Source: Tieghemiomyces parasiticus
Lineage: Eukaryota; Kickxellomycota; Dimargaritomycetes; Dimargaritales; Dimargaritaceae
NCBI GenBank assembly: GCA_027575765.1
Contig: JANBPT010000171.1
Span: 7,946 to 62,323 of the forward strand
Direction: 5' to 3'
DNA: 54,378 nt
The position numbers were made by a program, and so were the translations under genes. A model generated the notes under the pieces. That model was not told the DNA's origin and made no database searches. It saw nothing but the letters and a program-made list of their open reading frames with translations. This document shows positions 11,077 through 23,533 of this stretch, piece by piece (the first letter of the stretch is position 1; each line of letters starts with the position of its first letter).

Positions 11077-13055
11077 AACTATAAGCCTCACTATTCGTTT
11101 TCCGCCTGCCTAATTCATGGCACGCACGCCTTCACAATATATTCAATACAAGTATCTTTCCAGCCTCTTAATACTCGATAGTGATTTAAGAGCCGAGCCA
11201 GTAAACTACCCGGATAGGCTTTTCAGAAACCTAGCACACGAGGCCATGGGTGTGCTGTCAACCACTCTAGTAGGATCCCAGTTTGGGCTGAGAGGCTGCT
11301 CGCCATCAGCCATATCCGCCGTTTCTACAGAGGGTATCACAGCCGACCCGCCCGTTTTCCACAGACCAAGGCTGACGCCGGCCATCCAAGTGGCGCCTTC
11401 CAGTACCATTGCGTTGTGTAGATCGGAATACATTTAATGAAGGACTAATTGCGGAACTAATAAGGAGGTTAGAGTATGGTTTACGTACGAGGATCTGAAT
11501 ACTAGTAGGGGTTCTCAACCTCCGAGAGGAGCAGAGGGTGAATAAACCTGATGAGAAAGGGAAGAGGAAGAATGGCAGTGGTTGAGGATTGGTGCTCTCA
11601 CTATACCCGTGCATGGGGGGCTAGTCGTCTCCTCTCCAGTAGGGGGCCTACCGTGACATGGGAGGTGGTGGGACCCTCCCCGCTCACACCACACCTTCAT
11701 AACTGCCCACACGTTAAATTATATAGTACCAACTAACCAACTCAAAAGGCTGCTAGGTATGGTTTCAAGTTAAAAAGCCGAAGGGAGGGATGACCAAGCA
11801 ATTCAAGCCGAGAGGCTAATCATACCTAGTGAAACAAGAAAGCCTAGGTATAGGGGCAGACAGAGTGGATGGGGGAGCCCAAAGTTCACTTTGTAACTTT
11901 AGCCGTCTTAACCTCTAGGCTGCATAAGTATACTCAAACGAAACGTATCATCGTATGAGCTGCTTACCTAGATCCATTCTGCAGATTGTAATTGTCACCG
12001 TTCTTCATAGTGGGGACACTAATTACTGGGTTCCGACAACTACTGGGCCAAAGGTTCTTAGCCCGTAGACAACGGATGGCATGGGCAACATAACGTATAG
12101 CATACTCACACCCCCCCTCGGAAATATCTTATACGCGAAGGTATTTTATTGAAGTACGTTATTTTAACGGGTGCCAATGCCTGTCGTACCCGATAGAAGC
12201 GCCAAGCCTCGAGATGCATCTCCTGCACCGAACTACATTCCTTCTGCGCCTGAGACGCCCGCCCAAACACCTCAGATGACTCTACCCTCGGGCATGACTC
12301 ATCTAGGTTAGACTTGCACCAGCGGCTCCTCAACCTTCTACCGCCAGCCCTCCAGACCGAGGACTCCGTGAGAGCATTCTCCCTTAACCCACGAACACAC
12401 ACAGCACGGCAACGACTACTCAGCTTATAACGCGTTCACCACACCACTTGCAAAACGACATCTCTACTTCTCTACACTTGCATTTCTATTAAGCTGTTAA
12501 TTTTGCCCTCGGCATTCTGCCTACCACGCCGCTCTTAGCAGTATTCTTTATTAGTACCCCTCGTAAAACCAGACTAAATCTTGAAGTCGTTAGATCTCTC
12601 TCCGACGAGCTAGCCAACAGTATAATCATCACAACATGTATGCTAAGGGGGGGGGGAAGAGAAAGCGTAGTGGCAACTATGACGGGAAGTGGAGTGCGTG
12701 GTAGGGTAACGGTAGAATGTGTGGTTATATGGACACCACATGGCCTGTCCATTTTTCCGGATCGCCGCCATAATCTAGTCCTGGGGCATCTCACCGGGAA
12801 ATTGGAAAGCTTGACAAGTATATTTTGCTTAGAGACTAAATATCCATGTAGCCATTGCCATTATCCTGGGCAAGTGGGACCGTAGTTGTGAGCTAACTAC
12901 TCAGCTTGATAGTTTGGAGTATATTGGTCGCATGCTATGGATAGTTATATGAAGAACAGAAAACAGCAGCTAGGTTTTAGAAGTTCGCTGGTGACTTTTA
13001 TCGTGCATGGAAATCGATAAAAATACACTTCGACCCTAGCATGCACTGGCGCCGC
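11077..13055. other. Intergenic region, no gene recognised
   Basis: Downstream of SUI1 and downstream of the convergent aminotransferase gene. Scattered frames of 60-105 codons (for example 11117-11437 + and 12106-12402 -) lack motifs, splice context or promoter signals. Nothing else is supported. Confidence 0.45.
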
Positions 13056-14729
13056 TCATCCCTTATGGTGAAGTGACAGGCGACCTTGGCCACAGCCGAA
13101 CCGGCGAAGGACCCCGGCCAACCGCACCAGAGCGGGGTCAAAGTCTTCCGGTCGGGCGAATGAGAAGGACACGCGGAGGTAAGGGGCGTTACGTCGTTCG
13201 GCGCGGTTAAGCTGGCCGGCAAAGTAAAATCCTGGAATGGCCATAACCCGCGCGTCCACCAGGGCTCGGAGCACATCATCCATGGTAATCGTAGTAGCTG
13301 CCACCTCACGGGCCACGGGACGACCACCATCACCCTCGCTACCGGTGGCAAGGCGATTAGGGAGGAGCAGACGCAGCCACACAAACATACCGGCCTCGGG
13401 AATTGTAAACTCCGCCAGGCCGGCCAGGTGCTTAGTTGCCAGGGCGACGAACTGGTCGCGGCGTCGGAGGTACTCATTGCGGAGGTTACGGAGGTGACGG
13501 CACCATCCGTCAGCCCGCCATTTGTGCAAGAGGAGGTCGGCGACGATAGCCTGAGAGAACCCCGAGGGCTGATGGTTGGTAGTCTGCGTGTGGTAGGCGA
13601 TATACGGGATGAACTGCACACTAGTTGTGATCCAGCCCAGACGGGTGCCCGGCGCAAAGATTTTGGAGAAAGAATCCATGCGCAAGACCCTGCCGTCCGT
13701 GTCCAGCGATAGAAAGGACGGTATGAGCGGTGGAAGGGCCGTGGTACCGGCTGCCTTGCCGTCCAAGTCCAGTCGATCGAGACCCAGGTCCGCGTCTAGG
13801 TCTGCTCTATCCTCGGAGTCGTCGTAAACGGCCGGCGCGCCATAGGCCGGGAACTGGAAATAGAAGTACGGGTCGTCCTCAAAGATGATCAGGCGGTGTT
13901 TCTGGGCCAGCGCGTAAATGGCGCGGCGGCGCTCGACCGACATGGTGATACCCGTGGGGTTATGGCCAGTTGGGATCAGGTAGAGCATCTTGGGCCGGCG
14001 GTGGCGGTCGCGGAGGTGCCAGGTGGTCAGAATATTATCCAGTGCGGCAGGCCGCATTCCGTCGTGGTCCATGGGCACGGGAACCAGGTGGATCCCGTGG
14101 CTCTGGGCTGCATCCACAGTCGACGGGTAGGTCCACTCGTCGACTAGCAGGTAATCACCCGGGGATCCGATCAGACCCAGGGCCTTGGCAAGGGCGTCTG
14201 TGTTGCCCGTCGTGGCAATCAGGTCCCAATCCTCGTATGGCGGGCGGTGGACAGCGCGGACGTGGTCACGCAGAAAGTCGAGAAGGGGGGCGCTGCCCTC
14301 AGCACTACCGTACTGCAGTGTACTGCAGAGGGAAACAGCGGCCATGCTGGTCGCTAGCGCATCGGGGACGTCAGGGGATGGGTAGAAAGGCAAGTGAAGG
14401 GTGGTCATTTTCTGGTCGGATCGGTTGTAGCATCCATCAGGGACATGTTCGTCCCGCGGATCCGGCACCGGTGCGCTGGCCACCAGCGAGCGGATCGGGA
14501 AGGTCCCCGCGGGGGGTAGGCCGATGGAGAGCGACATCATATCCGGGAGTAGGGCCAAGGGTTGGAGGGCCTCGAGTGGGGTAGGACCGCGCCGCCGTGC
14601 ATCACCAAGGTAGTCGGTCAGGTCGAGAGCCAGTGGGAGTGTGTGCGTGCTGTCGTCGTCCACCAGGTGGTTGACCGAGAACGACTTGCGCTGAAGCTTG
14701 ACAGTAGAGGGTTTCGTGGTCGGCGGCAT
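13056..14729 (-). CDS. ARO8: Aromatic amino acid / 2-aminoadipate aminotransferase (class I PLP)
   Basis: Single exon, 557 residues from the ATG at 14729; a GTG six codons upstream is in frame but unlikely to be used. Fold-type I PLP aminotransferase of the Aro8/LysN/KAT-II group, which transfers amino groups between 2-oxoglutarate and aromatic amino acids, 2-aminoadipate or kynurenine. Visible landmarks: substrate-side LQYGSAEGSAPLL (138-150), TTGNTDAL (173-180) for cofactor phosphate binding, PTGHNPTG with Asn257, FEDDPYFYF (283-291) with the PLP-pyridine Asp285 and Tyr288, and the Schiff-base Lys356 in DSFSKIFAPGTRLGW. Arg363 and the C-terminal YLRVSFSF arginine would bind phosphate and substrate carboxylate. 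An acidic insert after PAVYDD (about 302-330) lengthens it. Which amino acid it prefers cannot be read from the sequence. Confidence 0.92.
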   Translation of the reverse strand: MPPTTKPSTVKLQRKSFSVNHLVDDDSTHTLPLALDLTDYLGDARRRGPTPLEALQPLALLPDMMSLSIGLPPAGTFPIRSLVASAPVPDPRDEHVPDGCYNRSDQKMTTLHLPFYPSPDVPDALATSMAAVSLCSTLQYGSAEGSAPLLDFLRDHVRAVHRPPYEDWDLIATTGNTDALAKALGLIGSPGDYLLVDEWTYPSTVDAAQSHGIHLVPVPMDHDGMRPAALDNILTTWHLRDRHRRPKMLYLIPTGHNPTGITMSVERRRAIYALAQKHRLIIFEDDPYFYFQFPAYGAPAVYDDSEDRADLDADLGLDRLDLDGKAAGTTALPPLIPSFLSLDTDGRVLRMDSFSKIFAPGTRLGWITTSVQFIPYIAYHTQTTNHQPSGFSQAIVADLLLHKWRADGWCRHLRNLRNEYLRRRDQFVALATKHLAGLAEFTIPEAGMFVWLRLLLPNRLATGSEGDGGRPVAREVAATTITMDDVLRALVDARVMAIPGFYFAGQLNRAERRNAPYLRVSFSFARPEDFDPALVRLAGVLRRFGCGQGRLSLHHKG

Positions 14730-16351
14730 CACGAAGGTACCTGACACGAAATGTGGGTTGAGCGGGAGAGTTAAACTAAACAGTCGATCGGCAAGTATGG
14801 GCCGTCACAGTACTTGGGAGGTAACAAAAGGTGGGCGTGGTACGGCCGTTTTATCTGAAAAGATATTGGCCAGAGATAGCGAACAATAGGAAGGGGACGT
14901 CGAAGTGCAAGGGGCGGATCAAGATGCTAGATGTGGGCCAAGGGTGATTGAATGTGATGGTCAACGGTCTGATGCATCCTGAGTGGGTGAGATCAGGGGA
15001 ACTGTATATGTACCAAGTTATTACTGACAGGGTCATACTAACTTCCGGCAGACAAATAATGCCAGCGACGGTTCATTACTCAGACGGGATGGTGGCGGGT
15101 AGAGAGTGGGGTAGGCGGCACTCTGGTCCGCGGTTCTCATCAGAGTAACTTGTCATTAAGTGGTTGTGTCAATTAACCTCGGCAAGAACTCTATCCCAAT
15201 ATAGACGCTAAGTTTTAGCCGGTGAAAGGCATCAGACCGATTGGACCTGCGACCATTGCATCATTCCCATCAGGCATGCCTTCATGTCTACAATATACCC
15301 TAAATGAGCCCTGTCCTGATTCACACGCCAAAATTAACACCAAACCACTGTGCGAAGCTAACAATACGTTACGGCATGGCTGTGCCACCTTACACATGCT
15401 GGCAAGGTAACATGTGAGTGAGGCAGGAAGGTGTAACGATCGGAGAATAAGAGGTTAGGGAGGCTCCTTATCACACCATCGCAGATACGAAATACGTCGT
15501 CGTTAGTACGGGTCGCGGGCAAGCCCGCCGATACCCGGGTGATTTGCCCGCAGGGCAGTCCAAAGGCTGATAATCCACCAATAGTTAATTAGGTCACCCG
15601 ATAGGGCCCCCTTGCATCTCGGAAGGGTGATTCCCGACCCGGTCGGCAGGCTGCAGGTGCTGGGATTTAACCCCTCCCCCCGATCTTGAGGGTAAGGGAA
15701 CCAGGTAGTGCAAATAGCACAAGGTCGGCCTGGCTTTAGGCTGTAATGGAGATGGGATGTTGCCTCTTCCCTCACCCCCCCTGCCAACATAGACCAAGTC
15801 ATGGGGCGCATTCTTTAAAGTCTTGTAATGGTACCATCTCACTACTGCAACCACCAGTAAAAGGGGCTTTGACGCATACCCAACAGGTACGGTTATGTAT
15901 TGTATTTATTGTTTACATAAGTGTATACAGAAGGGTCCAAGGACCAAAGTGGGTACGGCGAATGAGAATGGGGCTCATTTGAAAGCGAGCGTCGCGGGAA
16001 CTTGACGGAAGACCGTGTTAGAGAGTAGTCTCGGCAGTAAGGTACGCAATAGCACTCCTGCCCAGGGGGGTTGTCTATTGACCGTTACTGGCTAGGTGAG
16101 TAGTAAGTAATAAAGGGAAACTAGGGGTAATAGAGTATTTGCAAATAACTGTGGGTAAAGAATGGGCGATGGGATATGACGGGTGGAGTCCAAAATAGGG
16201 CGGACTCGGCCGTGCAGATTAACGCGAACCGTGGTACAATCAGATGGAGGAGTTAAGTACAGAATTTCCGCCACTGACCACGTTGGCACGAGGATGAGTG
16301 AGGAGGGGAGGGGGAAGGAGACCCCCCCCCAGCCACATGGGTCCACCGGAG
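14730..16351. other. Intergenic region between two minus-strand genes
   Basis: Probably holds the aminotransferase promoter (near 14730-15000) and the 3' flank of the Pro-rich GPI gene. No ORF with recognisable features; short frames on both strands are not supported. Confidence 0.5.
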
Positions 16352-18475
16352 CTAGATTCTCAAGGCAGCCACGGCGGTAGCCATGCCCAAGCCCAGCAGC
16401 ATGACAAGAGAGGCCGTGCCAGGGAGAGCGGCAGCCGAGACGTCGTTAAAGTCCGGGACAGCGGTGGGGTTGTAATACACAGTGTTGAGCACGGTGGACC
16501 CTGAACGCGAAGAAGTGTAGATCACCATGAGTACCGTGCTAGTACCGTCAAAGGTCGTCAGTGGGGTGATGGTCGGGGAACGAGTGGCGGCGGTACGCGT
16601 GCGGGTCGGGGTGGGACTAACCGACCGGGTGGACTCCGCGGTAGTGGTGTTGTCTACGGTGGTGGGTGACGGAGCTACTGAAGTATCCGACTTGGGCGGG
16701 GGAGTGTCGCTGGTGGTCAGGGAGGGCGGCGGCTGCGTCGTAGACTGGGGCGTCGGGGAGTCTGAGACGGTAGGTGGACTGGACGGTGGCTGGCTGGTGG
16801 TAGGGGGTTGATCAGGCGTGCGGGTACTCGACTGTTGAGTCGTAGGGGGTTCAGGGGTGGTCTCGGGAGGGTTAGAAGTAGTAGAAGGCGGAGGAGGAGT
16901 TTCGATGGAAGGCGGCTGAGGAGTTTCCGTGGAAGGCGGCTGAGGAGTTTCTGTGGAAGGCGGCTGAGGGTTTTCAGTAGTGGGGGGCTGTGTGGTCTGA
17001 GCCGTGGAAGGCGGGGACGGCGGGGGATCCGAAGTAGAAGGTGGGGACGGTGGGGGATCCGAGGTAGAAGGTGGGGACGGCGGGGGATCCGAAGTAGAAG
17101 GTGGGGACGGTGGGGGATCCGAAGTAGAAGGTGGGGACGGTGGGGGATCCGAGGTCGAAGGCGGGGACGGCGGGGGATCCGAGGTCAAAGGCGGAGATGG
17201 ATAGGAGGTAACAATAGGTGGGGACTGGGCAGATTCAGGTGGGTTAGGCGCTGAAGGAGTGGTAGGTGAGCGGTTGGGTGGTGGCGAACTAGGAGGTGAC
17301 ACGGGAGGCAAGTTCACACTGTCGGGCGGAGACTCCGAAGCCGGGGTGGAAGGATAACTCGGCTGCGCGGTGGAAGGAGACAGGGGAGACGGCGGTAGCG
17401 AAGTCACCGTTAATGGGGGGTCGGTGACCAGGCTCAGACTCCAGTCGGGCGACAGTAGGGCGGGGCTATCTACCGGGGGAGAGGAGGTAGACGGAGGCGA
17501 TACGGTCGACACTGCCGTAGGATCCGCCTCCGGGGGAGGAGTGCACGGTAACCCACGGCTATTGCAAATGGGTGGCGAACCAACACCATCCGTAGCTAAT
17601 GTCGCGGACGGGACGGGGGGTGGAGATGTCGGTTGGGGAACCTTCGGGTCGCCACTAATACCGTTCGGAGATGATGGTTGATGGACCGCTGAGGGAGGGC
17701 TGACTATGGGCACTGAGATCGGCACGACTGGTTCGTTCACTGTTGGCGGCGGGGTGGCTGTGACTGCCCCGGTGTCGCCGCTGCCTCCATTGCTACCTCC
17801 TACTGCACCACCACTACTGTCGCTTCCACCTGTTGAGGGCGAGCTGGGGAATACCACCTCGCTTACCGGCAACGGTCGCTCCTTGACATCGCCAGAAATC
17901 GCAACCGAGACACCTCCGACCTCTGGAGAAGGAAGTACGCCAACAATAGAATTTCCGCCGCCATTCGCATTGGGCATTAAGGGGCCGTCACTTACTGGTT
18001 GACGATCGCCTTCGCTTGTCGCAGCACTCGGCAAAGTGTCCGTGTCATTACGACGGTAGAGGGCTACCCCATCACGTAAGACGTCATGGAATCTGCCCAC
18101 GAGCTGATGGTGGCGGTGATGGTGGTGGCGATCGTCCGCTGGGGTAACCGTGTGTGAATAATGTAGGGATGGCCGGCGGATAAATTGGGCGAATAGTGGT
18201 GGGATGTTCAGAAACCGCGTCACCTCAGGTGTCGAATTAGATAAGTCAGAAGCCAGAGAAATTGGCCGATTGGCCGAAGAACCACCCGACGATGGAGGTG
18301 TAGAACAACGGGTCGGAAAATGAGCCGAATACTGGTGCGGCGGTCAGTGATTAATGGTGTATAAGGGCGGGGGTAGACGTGGCCGAGCAAAACGGATTGA
18401 ACTATACTTACCCAGAGCGTAACCTCCCAGGGCGGATACGGCCGCTAAAGCGACGACCAGAAACATGCAACGCAT
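16352..18475 (-). CDS. Secreted Pro/Ser/Thr-rich GPI-anchored cell-wall protein
   Basis: Two exons on the minus strand, 18475-18412 and 18138-16352, 616 residues. The GTAAGT donor at 18411 and CCCCAG acceptor ending at 18139 are phase 1. Splicing places a clean signal peptide (MRCMFLVVALAAVSALGGYA) before a His-rich start of the mature protein (DDRHHHHRHHQ). Most of the rest is Pro/Ser/Thr-rich, including six 10-residue units of the SDPPPSPPST type (bases 17011-17190) and TETPQPPS units just downstream. The last about 20 residues (SLVMLLGLGMATAVAALRI) after a small-residue stretch form a GPI-attachment signal. The role is probably a heavily O-mannosylated wall stalk or adhesin. There is no catalytic domain and no conserved family beyond composition. 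Confidence 0.8.
17011..17190 (-). repeat. Six 30-bp tandem repeats inside the GPI wall-protein gene
   Basis: Six consecutive 30-bp units (17011, 17041, 17071, 17101, 17131 and 17161), each carrying GGGGACGG-GGGGGATCC, differ by only a few silent or near-silent changes. Each encodes ten residues of the PPSTSDPPPS type. A separate 24-bp repeat (TETPQPPS) lies at about 16906-16975. Such intragenic repeats usually vary in copy number between strains. Confidence 0.9.
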
Positions 18476-21400
18476 TGGTGAGACGGTCAGCTTGGCGTGA
18501 AGGGTGAGGGCGGAGAAGTGAATACGGATAGAGTTGTGGGTAGAAGAACTGTGAACGATTCTAGATAATGCAGAGGGTGGCGCTGCCGTAACGTCGGGAA
18601 TAACGTGACAAAAGAGAGTAGGTCAGTGAATCAATCGGAACCGAGGGCAAGATCGGTTCGGGAAGGTTGATGAGGGGCTTATAGGTGTGCCAAGAAAGAG
18701 GAGGTAATACCAGGGCTGAACTAATGAACGGTGATTAAGGATAATGTTTTTTCAGCGGAGGGGGGTGTCCATTGGCTTTTATAGTCTCGACCGAGGACAC
18801 CCAATCCTGGGGCCAAGGGCCGTCAGATGCAACCTGACCGATTTTGCTGAAGGAATTCGTGGTAGGGCGAGAGATTAGCAAAATGGGAAGATTGTTCGTG
18901 ATGAAAGGGGCAAAAAAAAATGCCACCCCACAGCCCGATGCTTGCCGTCACCGCGGTTTCTATTTGCGGCCACGTATTAGGGTCCGTGGGTGGAGAGGCA
19001 GGGCTTTTGCCCCATCCCCCTTATTCCATCCCTCGGATAGAGCCCATTGTTCAGGGCTATATCCCATACGCTGGCTTGCCATCGTTTCTGTCGCTGACAT
19101 TCCGCCTTAAGTTCTCACACTTGGTTTCGTATGTCTTGGCCCAAACAATACGTAGTCACGATAGGTCGGAATGAGGACCCCTGTTTATTCTTCTCCCCTA
19201 CCCATTGCCAGTGTTGGCCGGCGCGTATTCCCGCAGGGGTGTCGGGTTATCTTCCTTCAACTGCCCGCCTTAAACCCCTTCCCGCTAGATAGGCCGCGTT
19301 GGCCGCATAAGGACCCAATACGAATAATGCCTATTCGTTAATCAGCACCGGCTAACTTTAACCGACCTGCAGATTGGAGAGGTCCGCGGCATATGTCCGC
19401 GACTGATAAACAAGCCGCCAGTAACCACCGTGTTGCATGCCCCCTCCCTTACCACTATGCGACCATAGAGCTGGCGTACCCGCTTCTCGCATCACCTACC
19501 CCGTTCAGCGGGTCTGCCCAGGCCCACCACGACTGCCCACCAGCTGCCCTACCTATCGGCGCTATTCTAAATAAAGCTACACGTGGTACGCAGCTGGTAG
19601 CGATTTTCAGTCGTCTTAATTAAAGCTCACATACACTTGTGTGAACGCCGCGGGCCTGTAAAGACGGCCGACCACTACTGCGGAGGTTGGTTATGCCAAC
19701 TTGCCAACCCCTGGGACAGGCTTATATTTCACAATCCCTACGTGGAAAGTGTGGAACCCCATTTCTCTCGGCCAGGCTATTACCTGACGTGGCCGCTCGG
19801 ACTGACGTTAGATTAGTATCACCGTCCTGCACCTTTAAAAAATGGGTTAATGTGGGTTAAATCAATCGCAGGCGTCGACCTTCCTCTATCCCCGCGGCGG
19901 CTGCGCCCCTGGTAATAGATGCGCAACAAATATGCAATGCTGAGGCCTTTCGCATCCACTGGATTCAAAAAAAAAACTGTTTGTTCAGGTTTAGAAGATG
20001 GGGCATTAATCCTGATTGTTCGCCCCCGCAGCCGAGCTGACAATGGGATTCATCATGCGGAAGCGGGTGAGGGTCTGATATCGCAAACGATCTCCGGTCA
20101 GACATGGTTGTACCCTTTGGTTGAACACATGGCATAGCAGTAAGGCGTTACCGGTACGATCTTGACTCGCCAATGGGACCCTTCGGTAGTGAATGGTGGT
20201 ATCTGCGAGCGTACACCTATTATATTACGGTGTCGTTATCAGAGGGAACGATTGAGGGCGACACGATCCTAGACAAGGCTCTTGATTGTTCGTTACGTTA
20301 TCCCTCTTCTAGGTAAGCCGTGATAGTCATTTATACAACCTGGGCTACTCTTGTTTGCCAATTTCTGCAAAGTGCCCCAGCCGTCTGTGGACAGCACCCA
20401 ATCGGCAAGCACACATAGGTGAAGGTTGAGTTTCGCTACGTTGGCTTATTGCCGTGGGGCTTTAATGAGATAGGATGATGACGATATAGGTGACAAGCTC
20501 TTTGGACTCACGTTAATAATGGCTCTGAGACGTTGTATAGAGCATTACCCTCGAGGTGCCTCCTCTTCCCTGCATTCTGGTCAATTTTTCTGGACAAAAG
20601 AAGCTATAATATGCTCCGGTAGTTGAATAATACCCCGTAGAAATTGCGTTTAAACAGCCATTGACCTCTACTTTACAAGGCCTGTCATCTTGCCGTTGAC
20701 TGCTCAGGTCGTTCCAGGGAACACCTTGGTGGGAGGACCGTACCTAGGCCGAGGGCCATGTGAGGGTGTGGTTAACGATTAGAATTGTGAGGAGAAAAAG
20801 GTCATCCAGGGGGTTGGAAACCCCTTCGGTATGGACCAGGGGTTTAAGTCTAGGGCTCGGCCAATTCCTAATATAGACATCATCGGGCCGCACGGGACGA
20901 AGTCCCTTCCTATTTCCGAAGGTACGGAAAGTGAGGATTGGATCGGCCTTGGTCTATTCCTTCACATCCAACATAATACGACAGCGGTCTACACTCACCA
21001 CTCTTTTGTGGACTATTACGGACGAGTCAGGGACCAAGTCGACTTCAATGTGCTCATTATGGTGGAGGAACAGCCTGCAGCGACCAAGGACGTCGATGTA
21101 TATGGTGAACGAAAGACAGCGTGACCGCCCGTCCAATATCGGCACCTATTGACCAGACCGTGGCGGCTGTGATGGGGACAGCGGGAGAAGAAAATTGAAA
21201 GTTGCCAAAGCTATAATAAAGATGGCCACGGGTCAGCAGAGGGCCGAGGTCTCGCGGCTCCCCTGGTGGCCGTGGAACGGAAGGCAAGTCCCGAGTTTAG
21301 CGCAGCCAGGGTCGTCAGGGGAGACGGGGTACGTCAGGGTCCCTCCGAATAGCTGCCATCGGAGCAGGAAAAATACGCATGACAAACGGCTTGATGCTTT

Positions 21401-22479
21401 CCTTCTGCGCTCCGTATTAGGCGAATAAATGGCCTTTTACTTCGTCCCTCCTTCGTGGTAACGAACCGGGCATTTTTTGGATAAGGACCAAGATCAAGAC
21501 AAGGGTGTTCATAAGAAAGTGAGGTGGGCAGCGTATGTATGTATGTACGTGTCGGGTAAGACCGGGAGATACGACTAAATAGTCGGTAGGTCCCGAGCCT
21601 TGGATTAAGGACTGGGTCGTCCAAAGGCTTGCGACCGGGCATCTTCGGTGTACACTACCCTCCCTTCCACCAGAATTTACTACCGGCGAAGGCCTGCATG
21701 GAAATATGTTGATACTGAGGGAGAATGGTTTCGATTGGGCCACAATGGCGCTGTGCGCTTGGTCCTGTATAGCAATCAGGGAGGAGGTCAAGGTGTGCTC
21801 CGTTCCGACGGCGCGTTTCCTGCAGGGTCTGGATTCCTTTCTTACTCAATTGTGCCCGAGTGAGGGAAGAAGATGTTAGTGAATAAAAAGACGAATCGAA
21901 AAGAACAGAAGAGCGGCTATGAAAGTGAACTCCAGCGGATCATGAATTTGAGAAAACGAACTCCAATGAAGAAGGTGGTAAATATGAGGGAGAGCAAAGG
22001 AGAGAGGGATGTGCGGTCGCCAGGTGATCCCGCTGCCTGTCCTCCATACTCGGAAAGTCGAATGATCTCTCTGTGGGGGCCCGAGTGCCTCCCTTGGAGC
22101 TGGGGTCTCTCTTAGGTGTGAGGCAGCCGGAGGGAGGGGGTACGAAAGGTGAGAAGCTACCCTCCCGCCACAATATTTAAGAAGTAGTATTTGTCTTCAT
22201 CATTTCACTGTCAATACCTTGCACTCACCTTCCCTATTCATAATTACCCTCAAGATAGTTACCCCTGGTTATTTCGTGATCCCATATCGATTACCTGTCC
22301 TTGCTTCGTCACGCCTTTAATTATTCTTACTTCTTGCTCGGTCACTTCATACTGTTGAATACATCACCTAATTTTCGGGCTACAATTCAACCTCTAGTCT
22401 AGCGCAGTACTGCTACCCTACTCGTTTTCCAGGCCTCGGATATAACTGTTTGCCGACTCCACCTCCGACAAAATTCATC
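18476..22479. other. 4-kb intergenic region between divergent genes
   Basis: Promoter region for the GPI wall protein (reading left) and for the first CRH-like gene (reading right). A weak TATA-like CAATATTTAAG lies at about 22171. Frames such as 20831-21124 (+, 97 codons) and 21648-21863 (+) show no family features, signal peptide or splice context. No RNA gene or transposon is recognisable. Confidence 0.45.
18777..18783 (-). promoter_or_regulatory. TATA box of the GPI wall-protein gene
   Basis: Read on the minus strand the sequence is ACTATAAAAGCC, about 300 nt upstream of the ATG at 18475. It is a canonical TATAAAA with no competing gene on that strand. Confidence 0.5.
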
Positions 22480-23533
22480 ATGCGACACCGCCTCAGCTTG
22501 ACCGCTCTCTCCCTTATGTTGGTCACCTCGCTCCATCTAAACTCAGCTGCGGCTGATGACGCGGGTCAAGTACCGGCTCCAACGCCACGCAACATCCCTC
22601 CGCCCACGGTCTTCCGCACCAAGCCGATCTATTACAACATGGCTAGTGCCACTCTCCAAGACCTGGAGAACGATTTTACTATCGAGTGTAAAAATCAGAC
22701 CTCCATTTCAAACGGTACCATCAAGCTGGGGGCGACCCAGTACTGCTGGTTCCCCGGGCTTATCTACAAGCACAACGATATTTGGTACGGCCGGGCCAAC
22801 GTGACTATGCGTATGACCGCCAATCCCGGACTTGCCACGGCATTTGTCGTAAGTACCCAATAAATCGCCCAGATAGCAACGCTTGAAAGGTGCTGCACTC
22901 TCTCCTCTTCGGCGAGGTAAGCCACGTCATCAGTACCAGGTTGCGTAGTGGCTATGACTAACTCCACACCACTTGCCGACCATTATAATCTTCACCACTT
23001 CCTCCCCCCTCTTTTTGTCCATCTTGCAGCGCGGTAATGAAAAAGGCGACGAAATCGACTACGAATGGGTTGGTAAGAACACCAAAACTGTCCAATCGAC
23101 CTTCTTCAATATGGGCATCCATCCGCCGGAACGCACAAAATCCGTTTTCTCTCCGGCCTCGCCGGACAAGCCGGATCTCTCCAAGACCTTCCACACCTAC
23201 ACCATCGACTATAAGATGGACATTATCGAATGGTATATTAATGGTAAGCGTGTAGACGCCTGGGCTAATGACGGGAAACCCGATCGGTACCCCACCAACG
23301 CCCGTGAACTGAAAATCAACGTGTGGGATGCTGGATCGCTTTACCCCCGGTGGGCCGGTCAAACCGACTGGACCGAGAAGCCTCTCGGTGAGGCAGAAAT
23401 TAGTGCCCTGTCATTCGAGCCGTATATTTACGAGGGCCAGAATACTGCCCCAGTCCCCAGCAGTTCCCCGGTTCCTAAGATCTTACCGGCAGTCACTTCG
23501 TATGTCTCACCGTCAGCCCCGACTAACGCCTGA
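22480..23533 (+). CDS. CRH-like GH16 chitin-glucan transglycosylase (no GPI signal seen)
   Basis: Two exons, 22480-22848 and 23030-23533, 290 residues. GTAAGT donor and TTGCAG acceptor in phase 0 join TAFV to RGNEKGDEIDYEWVG. Signal peptide 1-25 (MRHRLSLTALSLMLVTSLHL then NSAAA). The GH16 catalytic motif ExDxE is intact as Glu131-Ile-Asp133-Tyr-Glu135 and reads DEIDYEWVG, close to the Crh1/Crh2 form. Downstream are YTIDYKMDIIEWYINGKRV and LKINVWDAG, the usual second half of the beta-jelly roll. CRH enzymes cross-link chitin to beta-1,6 or beta-1,3-glucan at the wall. The protein ends at a Ser/Pro-rich stretch (PVPSSSPVPK...) with no C-terminal hydrophobic tail, so it appears secreted or ionically wall-bound, unless a further 3' exon is missed. 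The intron falls just before the catalytic motif. Confidence 0.9.

Noticed and set aside
20831..21124. 97-codon + frame with plausible composition
   Set aside because: No family, no splice sites and no promoter; undecided and not strong enough to call.
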